The notes: a model not told the origin generated them from the sequence alone. 48,338 nucleotides of DNA from an uncultured Prevotellaceae bacterium (GCA_900315745.1 ONAG01000019.1:1-48338); one strand, 5' to 3'. Positions 34,159 through 43,341 are shown, numbered from the stretch's first letter. Numbers and translations: made by a program.

Positions 34159-34245
34159 TGGTGAAGAGGAGGAGACTCGAACTCCCACGTCGCAATTGAC
34201 ACTACCCCCTCAAAGTAGCGCGTCTACCAATTCCGCCACCTCTCC
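34159..34245 (-). tRNA. tRNA-Leu (anticodon GAG), CCA encoded
   Basis: Long variable arm (class II). Starts GGAGAGGTGGCGGAATTGG; anticodon loop TTGAGGG; T-arm AGTTCGAGTCT. Acceptor GGAGAGG pairs with CCTCTTC with one G-U; discriminator A, then genomic CCA (34159-34161 on the plus strand). Confidence 0.93.
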
Positions 34246-34272
34246 ATCATGATACGTCTTGAATAAAGATAG

Positions 34273-34354
34273 TGCCCAGAACAGGACTCGAACCTGCACG
34301 TATCTCTACACACGCACCTGAAACGTGCGCGTCTACCAATTCCGCCACCTGGGC
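34273..34354 (-). tRNA. tRNA-Leu (anticodon CAG)
   Basis: Class II tRNA starting GCCCAGGTGGCGGAATTGG, anticodon loop TTCAGGT, T-arm GGTTCGAGTCC. Discriminator A, no encoded CCA. Confidence 0.93.
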
Positions 34355-34392
34355 TTAAGAGCGATACTCTTTGGCATTTATCCAAGACATCG

Positions 34393-34465
<73 letters not shown>

Positions 34466-34506
34466 ATAAACTTTGTTTCCAAAGTGCATTTCTCCAAATG
34501 CGGTTG

Positions 34507-34537
34507 CAAAGGTAATGCTTTTTTTTTAACCCACAAA
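34507..34537 (-). promoter_or_regulatory. Promoter of the tRNA cluster
   Basis: Minus strand TTTG (34534-34537), 19 bp, TACCTTTG (34507-34514). Perfect consensus. Confidence 0.85.
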
Positions 34538-34603
34538 CTTTTGGAGGTTTTTTTTCAAAAAAAATTAGTAATGCCCAAAAAGGGACAAGGGAGGAGGTTT
34601 TTT

Positions 34604-34622
34604 GCCGAGGCAAGACCTCGGC
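34604..34622. repeat. Hairpin GCCGAGG/CCTCGGC after nspC
   Basis: Perfect 7-bp stem with a 5-nt loop, 14 bp after the nspC stop. On the nspC strand it is followed by A rather than T, so a normal terminator is not certain. Confidence 0.5.
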
Positions 34623-34636
34623 ATACGAAGAAAACA

Positions 34637-35776
34637 TCAGTCCATGCGGTCGCGGTAGTCCTCATAACCATATTCACGCAGCATTTGCAGCGAGCCATCC
34701 GTTCTTTTCAGAGCTATGGAAGGATGTGTGATGCCATTGAACATGCATGTCTTGACAGTGGTGTAGTGTATCATGTCTTCGAATATCACCTCGTCGCCCA
34801 CTTGCAGAGGTTTTTTGAACCGCCATGAACCCATGAAGTCGCCTGCGAGACAACTGTTCCCTCCAAGACGGAAGACACACTCATCCCCCTGAGATGCTGT
34901 TTCAAGCGGCAAAGACTCCGCCCCCCTAACAGCCGGTTGGTAAGGCATTTCGAGACAATCAGGCATGTGGCACGTGAAACTGACATCGAGAATGGCAGTT
35001 TTTATGCCATGATCGACCACAACATCCACCACGTGCGAAAGCAGATAGCCCGTCTGCCAGGCAAAAGCACTTCCAGGCTCAAGAATCACCTTGAGCCAAG
35101 GATAACGCTCGCGGAAACCACGAAGGAGACTTACAAGACGGGGAATGTCATAATCACTACGCGTCATTAGATGCCCCCCTCCGAAGTTTATCCATTTCAC
35201 CTGCTGGAACCATGATGCGAACTTCTGTTCAATATGAACCAACGTTCGTTCGAACACATCGGATCCACTCTCGCAATGGCAATGGCAATGCAGCCCCTCC
35301 AAATCAGGCGGCAGCAAACGGGGCATGCAAGATGCAGAGACTCCAAACCTCGTTCCCGGGGCACATGGATTGTACAAGGCGGTGCCCACCTCGCTGTATT
35401 CCGGATTGATGCGCAAGCCAAGGCTCACTTGAGGATAATCCTTCTTTACGAGCGGTGCGAACCGCTCATATTGTGAAAGGGAATTGAAAGTGAGATGTGA
35501 GGAACAACGCGCGATGGAATGTATTTCGTCGTCGGTATATGCAGGAGAAAATGTATGAGCCGGTACCCCAAACTCCTCGAAAGCAAGACGTGCCTCGCTG
35601 AGTGAACTTGCTGTGGTGGCATTTATGTATTCCCTAAAAATGGGGAAAGTCTTCCATAGGGCATACGCCTTGAAAGCAAGAATGATCTCCACACCAGCCT
35701 CTTGTGCAACAGAAGCTATTAGTGAAAGATTATCTCTCAACCTGGATTCTTCAAGAATATATATAGGTTTACTCAT
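34637..35776 (-). CDS. nspC: Carboxynorspermidine decarboxylase
   Basis: 379 residues, fold III PLP decarboxylase. Converts carboxynorspermidine or carboxyspermidine to norspermidine or spermidine, the last step of the alternative polyamine route of Bacteroidales. PLP Lys36 in LAFKAYALW; HCHCESGSD, INFGGGHLMT, ILEPGSAFAW and the catalytic-cysteine region GGNSCLAGDFMG are visible. The start MSKPIYILEE at 35776 is chosen by homology; the 20 residues upstream in frame are hydrophobic and Cys-rich, with poor coding character. The carboxyspermidine dehydrogenase partner is not in the window. Confidence 0.92.
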   Translation of the reverse strand: MSKPIYILEESRLRDNLSLIASVAQEAGVEIILAFKAYALWKTFPIFREYINATTASSLSEARLAFEEFGVPAHTFSPAYTDDEIHSIARCSSHLTFNSLSQYERFAPLVKKDYPQVSLGLRINPEYSEVGTALYNPCAPGTRFGVSASCMPRLLPPDLEGLHCHCHCESGSDVFERTLVHIEQKFASWFQQVKWINFGGGHLMTRSDYDIPRLVSLLRGFRERYPWLKVILEPGSAFAWQTGYLLSHVVDVVVDHGIKTAILDVSFTCHMPDCLEMPYQPAVRGAESLPLETASQGDECVFRLGGNSCLAGDFMGSWRFKKPLQVGDEVIFEDMIHYTTVKTCMFNGITHPSIALKRTDGSLQMLREYGYEDYRDRMD

Positions 35777-35824
35777 GTCGTATAAATACAATAGAAAAAA
35801 AGAGCACATTATCAAACATGGGTG

Positions 35825-35832
35825 CGAAGTTA
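35825..35832 (-). promoter_or_regulatory. Possible promoter -7 box of nspC
   Basis: Minus strand TAACTTCG, one mismatch to TAnnTTTG, about 50 bp before the chosen start. Confidence 0.4.
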
Positions 35833-35927
35833 GCAAAAAAAAACGAGAGTTATGTAAAAAAAGGATAATTCGCTCAACAATGATGCAAAATGTTGCTCAA
35901 AAAAACATTTTTGTGCAATAAATTAAG

Positions 35928-35935
35928 TAATTTTG
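35928..35935 (+). promoter_or_regulatory. Promoter -7 box of the transporter/decarboxylase unit
   Basis: TAATTTTG, exact TAnnTTTG, 34 bp before ATG 35970. No clear -33 box. Confidence 0.6.
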
Positions 35936-35969
35936 CAACCGATTTTTAAAAAATACATTACTAAAAAAT

Positions 35970-37661
35970 ATGGATTGGCTGATATCACTTTTTTCAAACA
36001 CCGACTCCGTTGCACATGTAGTTTTGCTCTACGCCATTGTAATAGCCATCGGTGTTTATTTGGGAAAGATAAAAGTTTGCGGCATCTCTTTGGGCGTCAC
36101 TTTCGTACTTTTCGCTGGAATCATTGCCGGCCACATCCATTTCACAGCCCCTACCACTATTCTCAATTTCTGTCAGGACTTCGGCTTGATACTATTTGTT
36201 TTCATGATAGGCATGCAGGTTGGTCCCGGTTTTTTTGAAAGTTTCAAGAAAGACGGTCTGACACTCAACGGTCTGTCGTGCGCCATCATCCTGCTCAACA
36301 TTGGCGTGATGTTTGCATGTTACTACATCTTCTTCGACACGAACGAGAAGGAACACCTGCCAATGATGATAGGCACGCTGTACGGAGCTGTGACCAACAC
36401 CCCTGGTCTGGGTGCGGCAACAGAAGCCATAGGCACCATATTCAAGGAAGGCGAGATACCACAGATAGCCTCTGGGTATGCGTGTGCCTACCCCCTTGGT
36501 GTCACCGGCATCATACTTGCCACCATCGCCGTGAGATTTCTCAGCCGCTCAAAGATAGAAGAAGAAGAGCAGAAGTTGGCAGACGAAGAGAATGAAAACC
36601 AGCATGAGAAGCCCCACATGATGCACCTTCGAGTGTCGAACTCTTATCTTGCCGGGCGCACCCTAATGCAGATAAGCCAATTCTTGAACCGCGACTTCGT
36701 GTGCTCGCGCTACCTTCACGACGGCAATGTAAGCATCCCCAACCGCAACACCATTTTCGAGGTTGACGATGAATTGCTGATAGTTTGTGCCGAAGCTGAC
36801 TGCGAGCCAATCAAGGCATTCATAGGTCCCGAGATAGATACGGAATGGAATGTGGAGCTGGAGCAGCAGCCGATGGTTTCGCGCAGGATAATTGTCACCA
36901 ACCCATCAATGAATGGCAAGACTCTTGGCAAGATGCACTTCTCAAGTGTATATGGTGTCAATGTGACGCGCATCACCCGCCATGGCATTGACCTCTTTGC
37001 CGGTCGCAACCACCACTTTCACATTGGCGACCGAGTGATGGTGGTAGGCCATGAGGACAACGTGAACCGTGTGGCAGAAATGATGGGTAATTCGGTGAAG
37101 CGACTCAATGCGCCCAACATCGCTACCATCTTCATAGGCATAATGTTGGGCATCATCTTTGGAAGTCTGCCCATCGCCATCCCAGGCATGCCTGTACCCA
37201 TGAAACTCGGTCTTGCCGGCGGACCACTCATCATTGCCATCTTGATAGGTAGATTCGGGTATCGTGTGAAATTGGTGACATATACCACAACAAGCGCCAA
37301 CATGATGCTGAGGGAGATAGGCTTGGTGCTGTTCCTTGCCAGTGTAGGAATAAAGGCAGGAGCAACGTTCTGGGATACAGTAATCTCTGGCGACGGTCTG
37401 AAATACGTATATACTGGATTCTTAATCACCATAGTGCCAATACTCATCATCGGTCCATTGGCGAAGTTGAGATACAAGTTCAACTACTTCATGGTGATGG
37501 GCATGATAGCAGGCACCTATACCGACCCACCAGCCTTGGCATACGCCAACCAGGTGTGCACACGTGAAGCGCCCGGCGTTGGCTATTCCACAGTCTATCC
37601 ACTGAGCATGTTCCTCCGCATCCTGACAGCACAAATACTCGTGCTTTTCTTCTGCGGATAG
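35970..37661 (+). CDS. AspT/YidE-type transporter with two TrkA-C domains
   Basis: 563 residues. Two blocks of membrane helices (residues ~8-190, with [20 protein letters not shown] and [17 protein letters not shown]; and ~385-560, with [20 protein letters not shown]) flank a cytoplasmic part with two RCK-C/TrkA-C-like domains (~210-375; [40 protein letters not shown]). This is the aspartate:alanine exchanger family; substrates in Bacteroidales are unproven. The conserved [20 protein letters not shown] and its second-half counterpart [14 protein letters not shown] are present. The decarboxylase gamma gene starts 38 bp downstream on the same strand, hinting that the transported acid may feed or drain the decarboxylase (inference). 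Confidence 0.85.
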   Translation: MDWLISLFSNTDSVAHVVLLYAIVIAIGVYLGKIKVCGISLGVTFVLFAGIIAGHIHFTAPTTILNFCQDFGLILFVFMIGMQVGPGFFESFKKDGLTLNGLSCAIILLNIGVMFACYYIFFDTNEKEHLPMMIGTLYGAVTNTPGLGAATEAIGTIFKEGEIPQIASGYACAYPLGVTGIILATIAVRFLSRSKIEEEEQKLADEENENQHEKPHMMHLRVSNSYLAGRTLMQISQFLNRDFVCSRYLHDGNVSIPNRNTIFEVDDELLIVCAEADCEPIKAFIGPEIDTEWNVELEQQPMVSRRIIVTNPSMNGKTLGKMHFSSVYGVNVTRITRHGIDLFAGRNHHFHIGDRVMVVGHEDNVNRVAEMMGNSVKRLNAPNIATIFIGIMLGIIFGSLPIAIPGMPVPMKLGLAGGPLIIAILIGRFGYRVKLVTYTTTSANMMLREIGLVLFLASVGIKAGATFWDTVISGDGLKYVYTGFLITIVPILIIGPLAKLRYKFNYFMVMGMIAGTYTDPPALAYANQVCTREAPGVGYSTVYPLSMFLRILTAQILVLFFCG

Positions 37662-37699
37662 AAAAGACCAAACCTTATACAAAAACATTATACACTTCA

Positions 37700-38647
37700 A
37701 TGAGAAAGAAAACATTATCAACAGCCCTGTTTGCACTTTGCAGCCTCGCGATGTTTGCCCAAGGAGCCAAAAACATCAAGATTAACGAGGTGATGACCAG
37801 CAATACAGCCAGCATTGAGGATGAATACGGCGCACACCTGCCCTGGATAGAGCTTGCCAATGTGTCGTTCAGCACCATTAATGTAAGAGGCATGTATGTA
37901 GCCACCGACAAGGCTGTGCTCAACCCCGACCTGACTGTCCCGGAAAGAGTCGCCATGATGAGCATCATTCCAAACAATGAGCCGCGCACCAACATGAGCG
38001 GGCGGCAGCATCTGATTCTTTACCTGAACAGCAGTCCAACCTGTGGCTCCCTGCATCTCGCTTCCACCATCGACGCCTCCGCCCCTATATGGATAGGACT
38101 TTACGAAGGCAATGCTGTGGACTTGGTGGATTCCGTCACCATCCCCGTGGTATTGAACCCTAACACCTCCTATGCCCGCCATACTGATGGTTCGGCTGAA
38201 TGGGAGACGAAAGCACCCGATGCCGTGACAGCTGGCATTGAGAATTTCATCCAAGTGACAGAAAGCAAAGTGTCGCAAATAAAACGCGACGACCCCCACG
38301 GATTCGGCATCACCATTCTCTCAATGGGCATTGTGTTCTCCTGTCTCGCATTACTATGGATATTCTTCACCATCTTCGGCATTGTGATGAGGCGCAAGAA
38401 CGAAGAGAAGAACTCATTGGCAAAAGCTGCACACAAGAAGAGGATAATGGCGGTACACGACGAAGAGGACGAGGACGAACGTTCGTTCCCTGGCATCGTG
38501 GTGAAACACCATGATGAAGAAGATCCCGATGTATATATCGCTGTAATATCAATGGCAATCAAAGAATATCTGGACGACAGCCATGATGTGGAAAGCGGCA
38601 TCATCACCATAATGCCAAAAGAGAACACAAAGTGGACAAGAACATAG
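37700..38647 (+). CDS. Lamin-tail-domain/OadG fusion: gamma subunit of a Na+-pump decarboxylase
   Basis: 315 residues. A signal-like N-terminus (LSTALFALCSLAMFAQGAK) leads to a lamin-tail-like domain (about 25-165): IKINEVMTSNTASIEDEYG, HLPWIELANVSFSTINVRGM, LILYLNSSP. Then comes the OadG-type core: one membrane helix at about 205-232 (GITILSMGIVFSCLALLWIF) and a charged cytoplasmic tail ending with VYIAVISMAIKEYL. OadG subunits link carboxyltransferase and beta subunits of oxaloacetate or methylmalonyl-CoA decarboxylase pumps; they are usually about 80-100 residues, so the ~180-residue periplasmic addition is unusual. The biotin-carrier and beta genes follow by 33 and 4 bp. Confidence 0.8.
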   Translation: MRKKTLSTALFALCSLAMFAQGAKNIKINEVMTSNTASIEDEYGAHLPWIELANVSFSTINVRGMYVATDKAVLNPDLTVPERVAMMSIIPNNEPRTNMSGRQHLILYLNSSPTCGSLHLASTIDASAPIWIGLYEGNAVDLVDSVTIPVVLNPNTSYARHTDGSAEWETKAPDAVTAGIENFIQVTESKVSQIKRDDPHGFGITILSMGIVFSCLALLWIFFTIFGIVMRRKNEEKNSLAKAAHKKRIMAVHDEEDEDERSFPGIVVKHHDEEDPDVYIAVISMAIKEYLDDSHDVESGIITIMPKENTKWTRT

Positions 38648-38680
38648 TATCATCACCAAAAATACATCAAACAAACAACC

Positions 38681-39124
38681 ATGAGCAAATATCAATATAA
38701 AGTCAACGGTGTTGACTACCAAGTGGAAATAGAAGAAATAGAGGGCAACATGGCCAAAGTGAACGTGAACGGAAAAGCGTTTGAAGTGGAACTTGCCACC
38801 CCTGTGAAAGCCAAGCCAGCCCCTGCGAAAGTGAAAGCACCCACCCCCACTCCATCCACTAACACCCAAGAAATCTCCCGTGCCAAAAAGCCAAAGGCAG
38901 CCGAGGGCAGCGGAACGAAAGTGCTGGCACCACTGCCAGGCACCATAATAGACCTGAAGGTGAATGTGGGTGACACGGTGAAAACTGGTGATACAGTAGT
39001 AATCCTTGAGGCCATGAAAATGCAGAACAACATCGAGGCCGAATGCGACGGCACCATCACGTCGATATTAGTAACCAAAGGCGACACGGTGATGGAAGGT
39101 GCCGCCCTTGTCACAATCGGATAA
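38681..39124 (+). CDS. Biotin carboxyl carrier subunit of a Na+-pump decarboxylase
   Basis: 147 residues. N-terminal beta-rich domain (YKVNGVDYQVEIEEI), a Pro/Ala linker (KAKPAPAKVKAPTPTPS) and the C-terminal biotinyl domain with EAMKM (biotin-accepting Lys113) and LAPLPGTIIDLKVNVGD. It shuttles CO2 between the carboxyltransferase and the membrane beta subunit. MmdC/GcdC-type by architecture. Its beta partner starts 4 bp after its stop. Confidence 0.92.
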   Translation: MSKYQYKVNGVDYQVEIEEIEGNMAKVNVNGKAFEVELATPVKAKPAPAKVKAPTPTPSTNTQEISRAKKPKAAEGSGTKVLAPLPGTIIDLKVNVGDTVKTGDTVVILEAMKMQNNIEAECDGTITSILVTKGDTVMEGAALVTIG

Positions 39125-39128
39125 TGCC

Positions 39129-40286
39129 ATGGGATTCATAGAGTTTATTTCGACAAAATTCATTGACTTCCTGTCATATACAGGTTTTGCCAATGCCACC
39201 ATACCCAACCTGCTCATGATCATTGTGGGCAGCATCTTCATATGGCTTGCCATCAAGAAAGACTTCGAACCACTTCTCCTGGTACCTATAGGCTTGGGCA
39301 TCATATTGGGCAACATCCCTTTTCGTGCCGACGCCGGCCTCGAGATAGGTCTATATGAAGACAATTCCGTGCTCAACATCTTCTATCAAGGAGTCCGTCA
39401 AGGCTGGTACCCGCCATTGGTGTTCCTTGGCATAGGAGCAATGACCGACTTTTCATCACTAATAAGCAATCCCAAGCTTGTGCTCATAGGAGCCGCAGCC
39501 CAATTCGGCATCTTCGGTGCCTACATGGTAGCCTTGGCATTAGGTTTCGAGCCAAACCAGGCAGCAGGTATAGCCATCATCGGTGGTGCCGATGGTCCTA
39601 CCGCCATCTTCTTATCATCGAAGTTGTGCCCCAACTTGATGGGTGCCATAGCAGTATGCGCATATTCATACATGGCATTAGTTCCTGTAATCCAACCGCC
39701 ATTGATGCGCCTGCTCACCACAAAGAAAGAACGCGTTATTCACATGAAGCCAACACGCCATGTGAGCCAGACTGAGCGCATACTATTCCCCATCATCGGA
39801 CTGCTCCTTACCACCTTCTTGGTGCCATCAGGTCTTCCATTGCTCGGAATGTTGTTCTTCGGCAACTTGCTGAAGGAAAGCGGCAAGACCACTCGTCTGG
39901 CAAAGACAGCAGGCAGCGCCCTCAATGATGTGGTGGTAATACTGTTAGGTCTCACCGTGGGGTGTTCTACCCAAGCCAGTGAATTCCTCACACTCAATAC
40001 GATAAAGATTTTCTTCCTTGGTGCCATGGCATTCATCATCGCCAGTGCAAGTGGCGTGCTCTTCGTGAAAATGATGAACCTTTTCCTTCCCGCCGACAAG
40101 AAAATCAACCCACTGATAGGCAATGCCGGTGTGAGTGCGGTGCCTATGAGTGCCCGAATCTCCAACAACATTGGTCTGGAATACGACCGTCACAACTTCC
40201 TTCTGATGCATGCCATGGGTCCGAATGTGGCAGGTGTCATCGGTTCGGCAGTGGCAGCAGGTACATTGTTGGGATTCTTTTCATAA
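39129..40286 (+). CDS. Beta subunit of Na+-translocating decarboxylase (OadB/MmdB/GcdB)
   Basis: 385 residues, polytopic. Decarboxylates carboxybiotin and pumps Na+ outward. Visible: RADAGLEIGLYEDNSVLNIF, the Na+-site region IAIIGGADGPTAIFLSSKL, VGCSTQASEFLTLNTIKIF, and LIGNAGVSAVPMSARISNN. The start MGFIEFISTKF at 39129 is preferred, since the longer frame begins inside the biotin-carrier gene. The acid decarboxylated (methylmalonyl-CoA, oxaloacetate or glutaconyl-CoA) depends on the alpha subunit, which is not in the window. In Bacteroidales, methylmalonyl-CoA on the propionate route is the usual one. Confidence 0.92.
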   Translation: MGFIEFISTKFIDFLSYTGFANATIPNLLMIIVGSIFIWLAIKKDFEPLLLVPIGLGIILGNIPFRADAGLEIGLYEDNSVLNIFYQGVRQGWYPPLVFLGIGAMTDFSSLISNPKLVLIGAAAQFGIFGAYMVALALGFEPNQAAGIAIIGGADGPTAIFLSSKLCPNLMGAIAVCAYSYMALVPVIQPPLMRLLTTKKERVIHMKPTRHVSQTERILFPIIGLLLTTFLVPSGLPLLGMLFFGNLLKESGKTTRLAKTAGSALNDVVVILLGLTVGCSTQASEFLTLNTIKIFFLGAMAFIIASASGVLFVKMMNLFLPADKKINPLIGNAGVSAVPMSARISNNIGLEYDRHNFLLMHAMGPNVAGVIGSAVAAGTLLGFFS

Positions 40287-40303
40287 GAAATACTATCCAT
40301 CGA

Positions 40304-40338
40304 TAAAAAAGAGAGGTGTTCAGCACCTCTCTTTTTTA
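40304..40338 (+). terminator. Terminator of the decarboxylase unit
   Basis: Perfect 15-bp stem, TAAAAAAGAGAGGTG (40304-40318) with its complement (40324-40338), loop TTCAG, T-rich end. Confidence 0.9.
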
Positions 40339-40453
40339 TACCCTCATGGTGTAACTTGACAAGCGATTTGGTTGCACCAACACCACGAGACCATGGCAGA
40401 ACAGAATGTAAATCAAGAAAAGGCAGTTAAAGAGAATTTTTGTGCCTATAAAA

Positions 40454-40484
40454 TTGTAGGTATGGTGGATTTTTCATAAATTTG
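40454..40484 (+). promoter_or_regulatory. Promoter of the thiamine-phosphate-synthase-like gene
   Basis: TTG (40454-40456), 20 bp, TAAATTTG (40477-40484), exact -7 match; ATG 50 bp further. Confidence 0.7.
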
Positions 40485-40533
40485 CAAGTGGAATGCGACA
40501 CACAGCATTGAATCCCCAAAGGATAATAAGGCA

Positions 40534-41142
40534 ATGAAGCTTGCAATAATGACAAAACCCACATTTTTTGTGGAAGAAAACAAGATACTGGAGGCCCTTT
40601 TCGAAGAGGGTTTGGATGATTTGCACATTTACAAGCCAGGGTCCTCTCCTGTATATGTGGAACGCCTGCTTTCCTTGCTTCCTGAAAACACACTTCGTCG
40701 CATCACAGTTCACGACCATTACTATTTAAAAGAGGAGTTCGGTCTTGCCGGCATACACCTTGACAGCCACACCCTCATGAGGCCATCGGGCTACAAAGGC
40801 AACTTCAGCCGTTCATGCACAGACCTTGACTTTTTGAAAGAGGCAAAGAAAAAGGCACGTTATGTGCTTTTGCACAATATTTTCGATAGTCTTTCGGAGC
40901 CAGAGCACAAATCAACATTCTCCCTCAGCGAACTTCAGATGGCATCCCATCATGGTCTAATCGACAAGCATGTATATGCGATGGGCGGCATAACTTCAGA
41001 AAATGCACGCATGATGCGCGACTTGGGATTTGGCGGCATAGTGATTTGCGGCGACCTTTGGAATCGCTTCGACATTCACAATGAGACCGACTTCCACTCA
41101 GTAATCAGTCATTTTGAGAAACTAAGATCCGCATTAGGATAG
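40534..41142 (+). CDS. Thiamine phosphate synthase-like (ThiE/TenI-fold) protein
   Basis: 202 residues with a TIM-barrel ThiE-like pattern: MKLAIMTKPTFFVEENK, DDLHIYKPGSS, YYLKEEFGLAGIHLDS, VYAMGGITSENARMM and GFGGIVICGDLW. True ThiE has HLGQ-type and S-x-H-type motifs; here the matching places read IHLDS and FSRSCTDLDFLKEA, so substrate or reaction may differ from making thiamine phosphate. No other thiamine gene and no TPP riboswitch is seen nearby. prs follows by 26 bp on the same strand. Cytoplasmic. Confidence 0.7.
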   Translation: MKLAIMTKPTFFVEENKILEALFEEGLDDLHIYKPGSSPVYVERLLSLLPENTLRRITVHDHYYLKEEFGLAGIHLDSHTLMRPSGYKGNFSRSCTDLDFLKEAKKKARYVLLHNIFDSLSEPEHKSTFSLSELQMASHHGLIDKHVYAMGGITSENARMMRDLGFGGIVICGDLWNRFDIHNETDFHSVISHFEKLRSALG

Positions 41143-41168
41143 AATTAATAATCAAAAAAAACAAATCA

Positions 41169-42107
41169 ATGAACGACGCAAACGACTTCTTGGTATTTTC
41201 CGGCACAAAAACCAAGTATCTTGCAGAAAAAATTTGCCAAAGTCTCGGTTGCCCATTAGGCAGACTTCTAATCACTCATTTTTCCGACGGCGAATTTTCC
41301 GTTTCATACGAACAGTCCATCCGCGGTCGTGACGTGTTTCTCGTACAGAGCACATTTCCCAATTCCGACAATCTGATGGAGCTGCTCCTGATGATTGATG
41401 CAGCAAAGAGAGCGTCTGCACGGCAAATCATTGCCGTAATGCCCTATTTCGGCTGGGCACGCCAAGACCGCAAAGACAAACCCCGTGTGAGTATAGGTGC
41501 AAAGCTTGTAGCCGACATTCTCTCCGTGGCTGGCATCGACAGGGTTATCACCATGGACTTACATGCCGACCAGATCCAAGGCTTTTTCGACGTACCCGTT
41601 GACCACCTCTACGCTTCGGGAGTTTTACTGCCTTATTTGCAATCGCTCCGCCTTGAGAATCTTGTCATTGCCTCACCCGATGTAGGCGGTTCGAAACGCG
41701 CCAACACCTATGCGAAATACTTGGGATGCCCCCTGGTGCTTTGCAACAAGACACGTGCACGTGCCAATGTGGTGGACAGCATGCAAATTATTGGTGATGT
41801 GAAAGACAAAAACGTTGTCATTGTAGATGATATCGTGGACACAGCCGGCACCATAACGAAAGCAGCCGACCTGATGAAGAGTGTAGGTGCAACAAGTGTG
41901 AGAGCATGTGCGTCGCATTGTGTGATGAGCGGTCCTGCAAGCGATAACGTCATGAATTCCGCATTAGAGGAAATAGTCTTCACGGACTCCATTCCCTACT
42001 CCAACCGTTGCCCCAAAGTAAAGCAAATCTCTGTGGCAGACATGTTCGCAGAAACCATCCGCAGGGTTATCACCAACCAAAGCATCAGTTCCCAATATTT
42101 GGTATAG
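41169..42107 (+). CDS. prs: Ribose-phosphate pyrophosphokinase (PRPP synthase)
   Basis: 312 residues. Makes PRPP from ribose 5-phosphate and ATP for nucleotide, histidine and tryptophan synthesis. Visible: FSDGEFSVSYEQSIRGRDVF, MPYFGWARQDRKDKPR, the catalytic flexible loop PDVGGSKRANTYAKYLG, and the PRPP-binding loop NVVIVDDIVDTAGTITKAA. Length is normal for class I. Some flexible-loop positions are diverged (GGSKRAN where GGVVRAR is usual). Probably co-transcribed with the gene before it. Confidence 0.95.
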   Translation: MNDANDFLVFSGTKTKYLAEKICQSLGCPLGRLLITHFSDGEFSVSYEQSIRGRDVFLVQSTFPNSDNLMELLLMIDAAKRASARQIIAVMPYFGWARQDRKDKPRVSIGAKLVADILSVAGIDRVITMDLHADQIQGFFDVPVDHLYASGVLLPYLQSLRLENLVIASPDVGGSKRANTYAKYLGCPLVLCNKTRARANVVDSMQIIGDVKDKNVVIVDDIVDTAGTITKAADLMKSVGATSVRACASHCVMSGPASDNVMNSALEEIVFTDSIPYSNRCPKVKQISVADMFAETIRRVITNQSISSQYLV

Positions 42108-42138
42108 CTATTCTACAAACTACAAACTCACATTCAAG

Positions 42139-43245
42139 ATGAAGACAAAAGTCCAACTGCTGCTGGCCTTTGCCGTTGCTGTATTATGCTCTTGCAACAC
42201 CTCCTTCAACTACAATATAGAAGGTGAAACAATCGACTTGCCCCAAATCACCAAACTCTTATTGGTGAGCGATATGGAAAGTGGTGTACCCTTTGACACA
42301 CTTAGCGTTAAAGACGGGCGATTCTCGTATGAAGGGACAGCAGATAGTGTGACAACTTGTTTCATTGGCAATTTGGAAGATTCAATACCAATGTTGCCTT
42401 TTTTCATAGAGGAAGGAACGATTAAGATTGTATTGGGGAAAGACCATAAAATGGCAAAGACCACAGGCACCCCACTCAATGATGAATTGCAGAAATTGAA
42501 CGAGGCTGGATTCAAGTTTCAAGATGAATTAACACAATTGGTGGATAGTTTCAAAAGTGAGATAACAGAGGAGCAGCAGAAATTGCTTGAAAAGAAAAGT
42601 TACGAAGGCATGCAAAAGCTATCGGAACTATTCTACAAGACAGCCGAGAAGAACATTGATAACGAATTGGGTTATTTCCTTGTGGCAAATCCCACAATTC
42701 TCAGCGAGGAACAAGAAATGGTGCTCATCAACAAACTGCCAGCGAAGACACGGAAACGCGCCCAGATTCAAGAGATAGAGAAGTATCTGAAAGGCATTTC
42801 CGGTTCAAGCAATGACATGGCGGCAAATGACGGCAAGATTCCCAACTTTTCAGCACCCGACCAAAACGGCAAGATGTTGTCTGCAATGGATGTCATTTCG
42901 CAGAACAAGTTGACAATCATTGACTTCTGGGCAAGTTGGTGTGGTCCATGTATGAAGGAGATGCCCCATATGGTACAGCTCTTCAAATTATACAACACTC
43001 ATGGATTGGGCATTCTTGGCGTATCGCTTGACACAGATGAAACAGCTTGGAAAGATGCGATTAAGCAGACAGGGGCCATTTGGAACCATATTTGCGAACG
43101 CAAGCAAAACAGTGAAATAGCCAAGATGTTTGGAGTCAATGCCATCCCCTTCACAATGATTGTAGATCAGGAAGGCAATGTATTGGCATCAGGACTAACA
43201 GGAACCGACTTGGAAGATTTCTTGAGGAACAACCTCACAGAATGA
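42139..43245 (+). CDS. TlpA-type thioredoxin lipoprotein
   Basis: 368 residues. Lipoprotein signal (LLLAFAVAVLCSCNTS; lipobox LCSC), a DUF4369-like beta domain (about 25-115), a charged helical linker, and a C-terminal thioredoxin domain with WASWCGPCMKEMPHM (Cys268, Cys271) and the cis-Pro region NAIPFTMIVD. It probably reduces or keeps reduced disulfides in periplasmic proteins, for example in cytochrome maturation. Such lipoproteins are numerous in Bacteroidales and their partners mostly unknown. It lies 31 bp after prs and shares a terminator zone with glgP. Confidence 0.9.
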   Translation: MKTKVQLLLAFAVAVLCSCNTSFNYNIEGETIDLPQITKLLLVSDMESGVPFDTLSVKDGRFSYEGTADSVTTCFIGNLEDSIPMLPFFIEEGTIKIVLGKDHKMAKTTGTPLNDELQKLNEAGFKFQDELTQLVDSFKSEITEEQQKLLEKKSYEGMQKLSELFYKTAEKNIDNELGYFLVANPTILSEEQEMVLINKLPAKTRKRAQIQEIEKYLKGISGSSNDMAANDGKIPNFSAPDQNGKMLSAMDVISQNKLTIIDFWASWCGPCMKEMPHMVQLFKLYNTHGLGILGVSLDTDETAWKDAIKQTGAIWNHICERKQNSEIAKMFGVNAIPFTMIVDQEGNVLASGLTGTDLEDFLRNNLTE

Positions 43246-43287
43246 AACCCAAACAATGCCAAGACAAATAGAAATATCAATTGAACC

Positions 43288-43323
43288 AAAAATCCCCTTG
43301 CCTGTGTGGGCAAGGGGATTTTT
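43288..43323. terminator. Bidirectional terminator between the TlpA-like gene and glgP
   Basis: Perfect 15-bp stem, AAAAATCCCCTTGCC with GGCAAGGGGATTTTT, loop TGTGTG. Confidence 0.92.
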
Positions 43324-43341
43324 CTATACCACCTATCACTG

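Noticed and set aside
40339-40533. TPP riboswitch upstream of the ThiE-like gene
   Set aside because: The conserved CUGAGA and related TPP-box sequences are not present; only a promoter is seen.
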